Shown here one piece after another: positions 57,459 through 64,000 of a stretch of 64,000 bases of DNA. This stretch comes from Samsonia erythrinae. Lineage in GTDB: Bacteria > Pseudomonadota > Gammaproteobacteria > Enterobacterales > Enterobacteriaceae. A model generated the notes under the pieces. It searched no databases, was not told the origin of the DNA, and saw nothing but the letters and a program-made list of their open reading frames with translations. The position numbers and the translations under genes are program-made. Position 1 is the first letter of the stretch. Every line of letters starts with the position of its first letter. The stretch covers positions 124,001-188,000 of the forward strand of contig NZ_SMBY01000001.1 in assembly GCF_004342665.1 (NCBI RefSeq). Direction: 5' to 3'.

Positions 57459-58206
57459 GTAATCTCAACTGTTGCAGATTGCCATTGAGCGTCAGGTCGG
57501 TACGCAGGGTCGCCACCTGACGGCTGATCAGCGCCATCTCTTTATGTTGTTCCAGCTTCTTACGCCACTTCTCTGGTATGGCGTCCAATTGCTGATACAG
57601 CGCCTCCAGACTCCCGGCCTGCCGTAAGAGCTGCGCCGCGCTTTTCGGGCCAATGCCGCTGACGCCGGGGATCTTGCTGCTGCTAATGCCGGCAAGCCCC
57701 CAATAGTCCGTCAGCTGCTGCGGTGCAACGCCGAACTCCTGTTCAATGAAGGGTAAATCCAGCCAGCGTTTTTGAAAGTAATCTCTGATCTGGATGGTGG
57801 GCGCCAATAGCTGGCAGTACCCTTTATCGGTTGAAACGATCGTTGCCTGATGTCCGGTCGATGACAGTTTGATCGCCAGCGTGGCGGCCAGATCGTCGGC
57901 TTCATTGCCGGGGCTATGCCAGCTCGCCACGCCAGCCGCGGCAAAAGCGGCCTTGATCTGCGGGAGTTCCTGTTTCAGGTTTTCCGGCATCGGCGCGCGC
58001 CCCGCTTTGTAATCCGGCAAGAGCTGGTGGCGCCAGCTCAGTTCGCGATCCTCATCATCAAACACGGCGACGGCATGGGTGGGGCGGCTGTGTTGTAAGA
58101 GCTGATGCAGGGCATGTTGGCATGCCGTGACACAGGGAGAGCCCTGTACCGCATGGATGCGACGTATCAGATTGAGTGCGTCGACAATCAGCAAATGGGC
58201 GGGCAT
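57451..58206 (-). CDS. xni: Flap endonuclease-like exonuclease IX, Xni
   Basis: 251 residues, the E. coli length. FEN-family nuclease related to the 5' nuclease domain of DNA polymerase I, acting on flap structures. Acidic metal-site residues are spread as in FEN enzymes (for example [11 protein letters not shown] and [10 protein letters not shown]), and the helix-three-turn-helix [20 protein letters not shown] is present. Its stop lies in a strong hairpin. Confidence 0.95.
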   Translation of the reverse strand: MPAHLLIVDALNLIRRIHAVQGSPCVTACQHALHQLLQHSRPTHAVAVFDDEDRELSWRHQLLPDYKAGRAPMPENLKQELPQIKAAFAAAGVASWHSPGNEADDLAATLAIKLSSTGHQATIVSTDKGYCQLLAPTIQIRDYFQKRWLDLPFIEQEFGVAPQQLTDYWGLAGISSSKIPGVSGIGPKSAAQLLRQAGSLEALYQQLDAIPEKWRKKLEQHKEMALISRQVATLRTDLTLNGNLQQLRLPA

Positions 58207-58242
58207 AGCGTAATTCCTGAGAGTGCTATCCGTGATAAAAGA

Positions 58243-58259
58243 GGGAAGCTGAGCTTCCC
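58243..58259 (-). terminator. Terminator of ppnN
   Basis: GGGAAGC / GCTTCCC with a three-base loop, followed on the minus strand by TCTTTTATC, 30-45 bases past the ppnN stop. Confidence 0.65.
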
Positions 58260-58286
58260 CCGCGTAGGTATCGATAGCGCGGTCGA

Positions 58287-59651
58287 TTATGCGCAGATTT
58301 CGTAGCAGGGAATGTAAGCACTGCCGGGGAGCTTCATGCGCTGTTGCGCGACGAAGCCCTGTAACAGAGTGTCCATGCTTTTCATTATCTGCGGATCGCC
58401 ATGAATTTTGTAAGGCCCGCGCTGTTCAATGGCCTGAATGCCGACTTCTTTCACATTACCCGCGACGATGCCGGAGAACGCACGGCGCAGGGCCGCGGCA
58501 AGCTCTTCTGCCGGTTGGTTGGGGTGCAAATTGAGCGCGGCCATGTTTTCATGCGTCGGTTCGAACGGCAATTGCAAATCCGGCGCGATGCGCAGCGACC
58601 AGTTAAAACTGTAGGCGTCCCCCGAGTGACGACGGCTTTCTTTCACTTGCGGCATCGCTTTTTTCATCTGCCGGGCGACGTCTGCGGCATCATTAATGAT
58701 GATCGAGTAATAGCGGCGTGCCTGACGGCCCAGCGTACCGACAATGAACTCATCCAGCACGCGAAAATAGTCTGCGCTTTCCTCTGGTCCCGTCAGGATT
58801 ATCGGCAACACCTGCTCGCTGTTTTCCGGGTTCATCATGATGCCCAGCAGGTAAAGGAACTCTTCTGCCGTCCCTACGCCGCCGGGGAAAATGATGATGC
58901 CATGTCCGATGCGGACAAATGCTTCCAGACGTTTTTCGATGTCCGGCATGATAATCAGCTCATTGACCAGCGGGTTTGGCGGCTCGGCGGCGATGATGGA
59001 TGGCTCGGTCATACCGATAAAACGTCCATCTTTGTAGCGCTGCTGCGCATGGCCGACCGCGGCGCCTTTCATTGGCGCTTCCATTGCGCCCGGACCGCAC
59101 CCCGTGCAGATGTTGAGTTCACGCAGGCCGAGCTGGCTGCCCACCTTGCGGGCATACAGGTATTCGGTTTCATTAATCGAATGGCCGCCCCAGCACACGA
59201 CCATGTTCGGTTCTTCCCCAACGTGGAGGGCTCTGGCATTGCGCAAGATGGAAAACACCAGATTGGTGATGTGGGCGGAATTTTCCAGGTTGAGGTTCTG
59301 ATAGTGCCCTGCGCTGGTGATTTGGCCGTTGACAAAAAGAATGTCGCGCAGGACGGCGAACAGGTTCGCCTGCAATGCGCGGATAATGTTGCCGTCTACG
59401 AAGGCATCTTCCGGCGGGTTGACCAATTCCAGTTTGACGCCGCGTTCGCGGCGCAGCACGTTGATATCAAAATCTTCATAACGAGACAGCAGTTCTTTGC
59501 TGTTGTCTGTCTGGCTTCCGGAATTCAATACGGCAAGAGAACAGTTGCGAAACAAACGGTAGAGATCGCTGCTGGCGGTGCTTTTCAGCATGTCCACTTC
59601 CAACTGCGATAACAAATCCATCGATCCCAATGGGCTGATATGTGTAATCAA
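58287..59651 (-). CDS. ppnN: Pyrimidine/purine-5'-nucleotide nucleosidase PpnN
   Basis: 454 residues, exactly the E. coli length. Hydrolyses nucleoside monophosphates to base and ribose 5-phosphate and is stimulated by (p)ppGpp. The LOG/Rossmann motif [16 protein letters not shown] is present, with the HYPOTHETICAL-type [14 protein letters not shown] loop earlier. The start is TTG at 59651 (then [11 protein letters not shown]), with AAGGAG five bases upstream; the 54 extra codons from 59813 do not match the family. Confidence 0.93.
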   Translation of the reverse strand: MITHISPLGSMDLLSQLEVDMLKSTASSDLYRLFRNCSLAVLNSGSQTDNSKELLSRYEDFDINVLRRERGVKLELVNPPEDAFVDGNIIRALQANLFAVLRDILFVNGQITSAGHYQNLNLENSAHITNLVFSILRNARALHVGEEPNMVVCWGGHSINETEYLYARKVGSQLGLRELNICTGCGPGAMEAPMKGAAVGHAQQRYKDGRFIGMTEPSIIAAEPPNPLVNELIIMPDIEKRLEAFVRIGHGIIIFPGGVGTAEEFLYLLGIMMNPENSEQVLPIILTGPEESADYFRVLDEFIVGTLGRQARRYYSIIINDAADVARQMKKAMPQVKESRRHSGDAYSFNWSLRIAPDLQLPFEPTHENMAALNLHPNQPAEELAAALRRAFSGIVAGNVKEVGIQAIEQRGPYKIHGDPQIMKSMDTLLQGFVAQQRMKLPGSAYIPCYEICA

Positions 59652-59846
59652 TTTTGCTCCTTGAAATGCAATATAATTCGCAATGCCAAAACCGACTTGA
59701 ACGCGGTTGAGGCGCTGTGGCTCTGTTTGTCTGGCATACCACCTTAGCGCGCGGCCAGTCTTTTTTCCAATGTTGGCGGTGCTCTTCGCGAGCACTTGCG
59801 CGGCATTACGCATTATTACCTTAAAGACACGCGGTTGATTGGTCGG

Positions 59847-60695
59847 TTACTGGCGCGGCAGGCGTCCATTTGGCGGATTAAAGGGAGAGTTACTGCGCCA
59901 CGGGTTGATATCCAGCCCGCCTCGTCGGGTATAGCGAGCATATACGCTGAGTTTTTCCGGCTGATAATAGCGCGTCAGGTCATTAAAAATTCGTTCCACA
60001 CACTGCTCGTGAAATTCGTTATGATGACGGAATGAAACGATGTAGCGCAGCAGCGCTTCACGGTTGATGCGCTTGCCGCGATAGTGAATTTGTACTGAAC
60101 CCCAGTCGGGCTGATGGGTGATCAAACAGTTGGATTTCAGCAGGTGGCTGACCAGCGTTTCTTCAACGACAGGGGCATCCTGCACGTTGGCGGCCAGATA
60201 GTCGGCGTTGAAGTCGTAATTATCTATCTGAATGTCTTGCTCGTCGATGCACTCGCCGGCGAATGCGGCCAGAGGTTGGCTCTCAAGCTCGCTGAGTTTG
60301 AAAAGCGTGACGCTCACGTCGCCTTGTGCGCAGTGTGACAGATCCCTGGCTAACGTTGCGCGCACGCTCTCCCAACTGCCGAATGTCGTCTGGTTAAAGC
60401 TATTCAGGTACAGTTTAAAGCTTTTTGACTCTATCAGGTTGAGACTTTCTGCGTTGAGGCGCACTTCGCCGACGGCAACCTGAGGGACACCGCGGGCGTT
60501 GAGCCAGGAGAGTTCATAGAGCGTCCAGATGTCTGCGCCATGAAACGGCAGGCTGTCTGGATGAAGACCGAGCGGTTCGCGATTCAGGCTGCGCGGTACG
60601 GGTTGCAGAAGCGCGGCATTATAATGATCGTGATAGGGGGTGGGCTTCCCCAGCGTCAGGTCGCTTAAGGCCTGATGCTTGTCGTAAACGGACAT
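59847..60695 (-). CDS. queF: NADPH-dependent 7-cyano-7-deazaguanine reductase QueF
   Basis: 282 residues, the E. coli length. Reduces preQ0 to preQ1 for queuosine synthesis. The QueF motif [12 protein letters not shown] is at about 89-100, and the catalytic cysteine is C190 with D197 in [12 protein letters not shown]. Divergent from syd. Confidence 0.96.
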   Translation of the reverse strand: MSVYDKHQALSDLTLGKPTPYHDHYNAALLQPVPRSLNREPLGLHPDSLPFHGADIWTLYELSWLNARGVPQVAVGEVRLNAESLNLIESKSFKLYLNSFNQTTFGSWESVRATLARDLSHCAQGDVSVTLFKLSELESQPLAAFAGECIDEQDIQIDNYDFNADYLAANVQDAPVVEETLVSHLLKSNCLITHQPDWGSVQIHYRGKRINREALLRYIVSFRHHNEFHEQCVERIFNDLTRYYQPEKLSVYARYTRRGGLDINPWRSNSPFNPPNGRLPRQ

Positions 60696-60766
60696 GCTGA
60701 TACCTTCGGTATGATAAACGTGATGATGAATAGTGTAACCTGACTAAAAGAGTGATGAAAAAAATT

Positions 60767-61315
60767 ATGGAAAATGGGGTGGTTTCGGCATTGGCCGCGT
60801 TTACCCAGCGCTATGTGGAACACTGGCAGCAGCAGAAGGGGCATTTGCCCGCCAGTGACGCGCTGTATGGAGTGCCTTCTCCGTGCATTGTCGAAAATCG
60901 CGGAGAGGCGGTTTACTGGGCGCCGCAGCCTTTTTCTCCCTCTGCCACGCTGGATGGGGTGGCGCGCGCGCTGGAAATTGGCTTGCACCCTGATATCCAC
61001 CCCTTCTATACCACACAGTATGCCGGCGATATGGCGGCGCAGTTCGATTCACTCTCCTGCCAACTGTTGCAGGTGTGGAGTGAAGAGGATTTCACCCGTA
61101 TGCAGGAAAACCTGATTGGCCATTTGCTAACCCAGAAACGTCTTAAGCTCCCGCCGACGCTATTTTTAGCGACGACGGATTCTGACATGACGATGGTATC
61201 GCTCTGTAATGTTTCCGGGGAAGTGATACTGGAGGTATTCGGAACGAAAAAGCGTCAGGTTTTAGCGCCGACGCTGGCTGAATTTCTTTCTGACCTTAAT
61301 CCGGTAGCCTTCTAA
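60767..61315 (+). CDS. syd: SecY-interacting protein Syd
   Basis: 182 residues (E. coli 181). A peripheral membrane protein that binds SecY and monitors translocon integrity. The block [19 protein letters not shown] and [19 protein letters not shown] identify it. The start at 60767 aligns with the family N-terminus; ATG 60755 or GTG 60752 would add four or five residues. Confidence 0.92.
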   Translation: MENGVVSALAAFTQRYVEHWQQQKGHLPASDALYGVPSPCIVENRGEAVYWAPQPFSPSATLDGVARALEIGLHPDIHPFYTTQYAGDMAAQFDSLSCQLLQVWSEEDFTRMQENLIGHLLTQKRLKLPPTLFLATTDSDMTMVSLCNVSGEVILEVFGTKKRQVLAPTLAEFLSDLNPVAF

Positions 61316-61342
61316 TGATTAATCGGGTTTTACGTTTGAGCT

Positions 61343-61360
61343 TGTAAGAGATCTCTTACA
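61343..61360. promoter_or_regulatory. GacA/UvrY binding site upstream of rsmB
   Basis: TGTAAGAGATCTCTTACA, a perfect 18-bp palindrome matching the GacA upstream activating sequence TGTAAG-N6-CTTACA. An extra half site TGTAAG is at 61366-61371. It lies about 180-200 bases before the likely rsmB start. Confidence 0.85.
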
Positions 61361-61539
61361 TTTGCTGTAAGAAATGTCTTCTCTTTAATATTGAAGTATG
61401 GTTTCAGTTTTAATTTTTTATTTATTATCAATTGGTTATTATAATTTTTCGTAATATTGTTTAAGATCTATTGAGAAAGGTTGTTACTTACCCCTTGCCG
61501 AACGCTGGCAATTAATACATCTTATTACCTAAAATAGTA

Positions 61540-61884
61540 ACCGGTTACAGTGTGTGTAACGGTGACTATCGGTAACAAAATAACGTTACCTTATTCGACC
61601 TGTTTTCAGGAAGAAACCGGGTTTCAGGATGAAATCAAGGACACCTCCAGGAAGGAGATTGAGAGCCGATTAGGAATATCGGTGGGGCAGGAGCCTAAAG
61701 GGATTGAATCACGGATGAGACAGGATGGAAACGTCAGGAAGAAAGTGGGACGCCAGCAGGGATTGTGGGTCAGGATGACCAAATAAGGAAAAGTTTTCAT
61801 GGATGAGCAGGGATGCAAATGTGTAGCGGGATAGCTATAAAACGAACCGGGGGTACTGAGCAATCAGTACCCCCAATTTTTTGC
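61540..61884 (+). ncRNA. rsmB: RsmB/CsrB-type regulatory RNA
   Basis: GGA-rich RNA between syd and yqcC, the E. coli csrB position. I count about 19 GGA trinucleotides between 61609 and 61831, many as AGGA or GGGA in predicted loops; these bind and sequester RsmA (CsrA). It ends with a strong terminator. The 5' end is estimated from TAAAAT at 61530-61535 as a -10 element and could lie further upstream (a longer primary RsmB transcript is known in Pectobacterium). In soft-rot bacteria RsmB raises plant-cell-wall-degrading enzyme and quorum-signal output under GacA control. Confidence 0.9.
61849..61882 (+). terminator. Terminator of rsmB
   Basis: GGGGGTACTGA / TCAGTACCCCC, perfect 11-bp stem with a GCAA tetraloop, followed by AATTTTTT. 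Confidence 0.92.
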
Positions 61885-61990
61885 GGTGAATATTGATCGG
61901 CCAGGCCATGAGAGGGCGAAGATTGGGCGCGGCGAATATCAGTGCTATGCTTTGCCGCCATTAATGTCGACTTCAGGGGCGAGATGCCAC

Positions 61991-62341
61991 ATGAGTAGAG
62001 AACATCGGGTTCGTCAGTCATTATTCGCGATTGAGCGCGCACTGCGGGAAAGCCCTTTTTGGCAGGTTGTTCCGCCGGAGGATGAGGCGTTTAACAGTAC
62101 GGAGCCGTTCAGCCTTGATACCATGCGGCCCGAAGAGTGGTTACAGTGGGTGTTTTTGCCGCGCATGCATGCTTTATTGGATAGTGAGTTAGCGCTGCCC
62201 GACGAGCTGTCGCTGCTTCCCTATTTTGAAGAGGCGTTGCAAGGCTCGCCGGAAGAGACGGCGGCTATCCTGTCGCACATCGGGCTGTTGGATGCGTTAT
62301 TCCGCCCGGAGACGTCGGATGGTGCAGCGCACGATGCTTGA
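61991..62341 (+). CDS. yqcC: YqcC family protein
   Basis: 116 residues, a small helical cytosolic protein of the YqcC family; function unknown. The conserved block FNSTEPFSLDTMRPEEWLQWVFLPRMHALLD is present (seen directly). The start is the ATG at 61991 (MSREHRVRQ); the 35 upstream codons run into the rsmB downstream region. Eight-base overlap with truC. Confidence 0.9.
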   Translation: MSREHRVRQSLFAIERALRESPFWQVVPPEDEAFNSTEPFSLDTMRPEEWLQWVFLPRMHALLDSELALPDELSLLPYFEEALQGSPEETAAILSHIGLLDALFRPETSDGAAHDA

Positions 62342-63134
62342 GATCGTTTATCAGGATGAGCATCTGGTGGCCGTCAATAAACCCAGCGGCTGGCTAGTCC
62401 ATCGCAGCTGGCTGGATCGCAAAGAAAAGGTCGTGGTAATGCAGACCGTGCGCGATCAGATCGGCCAGCATGTGTATACCGTTCATCGTCTTGACCGGCC
62501 AACATCCGGTGTGCTGCTGCTGGCGTTGTCCAGCGAGGTGGCGCGAGCACTGTCGCAGCAGTTTGAATCGCATCAGATGCAGAAAACTTATCACGCCGTT
62601 GTGCGGGGTTATGTTCAGGGGGACGGTGTGATCGACTATGCGCTGACCGAAGAGCTGGACAAGATCGCGGATAAGTTTGCCAATCCGGATAAAGCCCCGC
62701 AGCCCGCAGTTAGTCATTACCATTCTCTGGCGCAGGTTGAAATGCCTGTCGCTATCGGCCGTTATTCCACGGCGCGCTACAGTTTGGTGGCGCTGAATCC
62801 ACAGACCGGGCGTAAGCATCAGCTACGTCGTCATATGTCACATATCCGGCATCCGATTATCGGCGATACCGCCCATGGCGATCTGCGGCATAATCGCGGT
62901 ATGGCGGCCCATTTCTCCTGCGGCAGGCTGATGTTGCATGCCAGCGAGTTACAGTTGAATCATCCGGTGAGTGGTGAGCGTTTAACGTTGCAGGCGCGCT
63001 GGGATGCGCCGTGGCAGGGCGTGATGAGGCAGTTTGGCTGGCAAGGGATTCTCCCTGATTTTGAAAGGGTTGAGTTTCCTGCCGAGTCAGGTCAGGATAG
63101 CGGGCACCTCATTGGGTCATATTTGACATCGTAA
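62334..63134 (+). CDS. truC: tRNA pseudouridine(65) synthase TruC
   Basis: 266 residues (E. coli 260). Makes pseudouridine at position 65 of tRNAs. RluA-type catalytic motif HRLDRPTSG with D54, N-terminus [20 protein letters not shown] and the [20 protein letters not shown] block are complete. The start at 62334 overlaps the yqcC end; the ORF extension to 62226 is antiphase yqcC sequence. Confidence 0.95.
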   Translation: MLEIVYQDEHLVAVNKPSGWLVHRSWLDRKEKVVVMQTVRDQIGQHVYTVHRLDRPTSGVLLLALSSEVARALSQQFESHQMQKTYHAVVRGYVQGDGVIDYALTEELDKIADKFANPDKAPQPAVSHYHSLAQVEMPVAIGRYSTARYSLVALNPQTGRKHQLRRHMSHIRHPIIGDTAHGDLRHNRGMAAHFSCGRLMLHASELQLNHPVSGERLTLQARWDAPWQGVMRQFGWQGILPDFERVEFPAESGQDSGHLIGSYLTS

Positions 63135-63163
63135 TGTGTCGTATTAAAAAGGGAGTCGGGAGC

Positions 63164-63619
63164 ATGGCGCAGATTGGCGTTTTTGTCGGTACGGTCTACG
63201 GAAATGCATTGCTGGTGGCTGAAGAAGCGGAAAACATTCTCAGAGCGCGCGGCCATGAGGTCAACGTCTTTGAAGAGGCAACGCTTGAGTCCTGGCTGGA
63301 CTACCGTGAACACTTCGTTTTAGTGGTTACGTCGACGACAGGACAAGGGCAATTGCCTGACGCTATCGTTCCGCTTTATGCCGCACTACGCGAGAGCGGG
63401 GGCTATCAGCCTGCGTTGCGCTATGGCGTGATTGCGTTGGGCGACAGCAGCTATCCGAATTTTTGCGCGGGTGGCCACCTGTTTGATGCACTGTTGCAGG
63501 AAATCGGCGCTAAGCGTTTGGGGGATGTTCTGGAAATCGATGCGACCGAACACCCTGAACCTGAAGTGATCTCATGTCCGTGGGTTGAAGCGTGGGCTGA
63601 ACGGATTGACGCACAGTAA
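63164..63619 (+). CDS. yqcA: Flavodoxin YqcA
   Basis: 151 residues (E. coli 149). A short-chain FMN flavodoxin-like electron carrier, physiological partner unknown. Phosphate-binding loop VGTVYGNA at about residue 7, [10 protein letters not shown] and the [14 protein letters not shown] loops are present. GGGAG precedes the ATG at 63164; the ten upstream codons are rejected. 29 bases after truC, same operon as in E. coli. Confidence 0.93.
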   Translation: MAQIGVFVGTVYGNALLVAEEAENILRARGHEVNVFEEATLESWLDYREHFVLVVTSTTGQGQLPDAIVPLYAALRESGGYQPALRYGVIALGDSSYPNFCAGGHLFDALLQEIGAKRLGDVLEIDATEHPEPEVISCPWVEAWAERIDAQ

Positions 63620-63638
63620 TTTTCACTGAAGTAAACAA

Positions 63639-63656
63639 CGGGAGCCAACGCTCCCG
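63639..63656. terminator. Terminator between yqcA and yaeH
   Basis: CGGGAGC / GCTCCCG with a CAAC loop, followed on the plus strand by GTTTTG; between convergent genes. Confidence 0.7.
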
Positions 63657-63667
63657 GTTTTGCTGTA

Positions 63668-64000
63668 CTAGCGGTTTTTGGTCAATTTGTCTAAATCAGC
63701 CTCGATTTCGGCGATTTTGTTTGAGACCACGCTTTCAAGATGGCGCAGATCGTCGAGGATTTTACGTTTCAGATCGACTTCCACCTGTTCTTTTTGGCAG
63801 ATGTTATCCAGCTCTTCAATCACATAACGTAGGTTTGGGCTAATCTCGTTGATCTCTTTATAGCCTTGCCCGCTGTTATCGGACACGATGGTTTTGCGCT
63901 GGCGAGGATATTTGAACTTTACGCTCTTGGCGAAAAATTCGCCTTTATCCTTGCGGAAATAAATCTTCAAAATGTCGTTGTTTGCTTCCTGACGCAGGCT
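63668..64000 (-). CDS. yaeH: UPF0325 protein YaeH (N-terminus outside window)
   Basis: The C-terminal 110 residues are present; the start lies beyond the right edge. The reading frame is open to base 64000 and gives [20 protein letters not shown], matching the YaeH/UPF0325 family (about 128 residues in E. coli). The C-terminal part is a long charged helix rich in [13 protein letters not shown]. Function unknown. In E. coli the gene lies near dapD, far from yqcA, so the neighbourhood differs. Confidence 0.9.
   Translation of the reverse strand, partial: SLRQEANNDILKIYFRKDKGEFFAKSVKFKYPRQRKTIVSDNSGQGYKEINEISPNLRYVIEELDNICQKEQVEVDLKRKILDDLRHLESVVSNKIAEIEADLDKLTKNR

Noticed and set aside
58401..59612. 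403-codon ORF antisense to ppnN
   Set aside because: Long antisense frame produced by the codon bias of ppnN; no family features.
61550..61786. 78-codon ORF between syd and yqcC
   Set aside because: Lies within RsmB; repeated GGA motifs explain the composition.

Overview
The window is a chromosomal segment of an enterobacterium, most likely a soft-rot type (Pectobacteriaceae: Pectobacterium, Brenneria or Dickeya). The evidence is long blocks with Escherichia coli gene order (mutY-yggX-mltC, mutH-rppH-ptsP-lgt-thyA, recC-ptrA-recB-recD, argA-amiC-fMet tRNAs-mltA, csdA-csdE-tcdA, gcvA-rlmM-xni-ppnN-queF-syd-yqcC-truC-yqcA) carrying proteins very close to the enterobacterial families. A GGA-rich RsmB/CsrB RNA with a GacA-type upstream site lies between syd and yqcC. 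No phage, insertion sequence or CRISPR array was seen.

Layout. 1-2732: a TetR-family regulator (cut by the window edge) diverging from a UPF0261/Tm-1-like gene and a PEP-hydrolase-like TIM-barrel gene, with two operator-like repeats between them. 2988-13088: one long leftward cluster. It starts with a beta-hydroxyacid dehydrogenase, PEP phosphomutase (PepM) and phosphonopyruvate decarboxylase (Ppd), and continues into the C-P lyase genes phnGHIJKLMNP. A divergent LysR gene (13380-14291) faces it. 14393-26804: mltC-yggX-mutY leftward, trmB-yggL-yggN rightward, tas-ygdR-ygdQ-mutH leftward, then rppH-ptsP-lgt rightward. 26847-41807: thyA, four pseudopilin-type genes, recC, ptrA, recB, recD. 41904-44450: a LacI regulator and an L-talarate/galactarate dehydratase inserted between recD and argA. 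44514-63619: conserved housekeeping genes, two initiator tRNAs, GcvB and RsmB RNAs. The right edge cuts yaeH.

Functional reading. The most unusual part is the 2988-13088 cluster. Phosphonate synthesis enzymes (PepM makes the C-P bond, Ppd makes it irreversible, and the dehydrogenase could reduce the aldehyde) sit upstream of and in line with the complete C-P lyase core, which breaks C-P bonds. The usual phosphonate importer genes phnCDE and the regulator phnF are missing from the locus. The same unit could therefore both make and dismantle a phosphonate, under a dedicated LysR regulator in an AT-rich segment. This is the best candidate for an undescribed system here. The physiological link is inference.

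The rest is well-understood core biology: DNA repair (MutY, MutH, RecBCD), RNA modification and decay (TrmB, RlmM, TruC, QueF, RppH), envelope maintenance (MltC, MltA, AmiC, Lgt), arginine synthesis (ArgA with two ARG boxes), sulfur transfer (CsdAE-TcdA) and post-transcriptional regulators (GcvB, RsmB).
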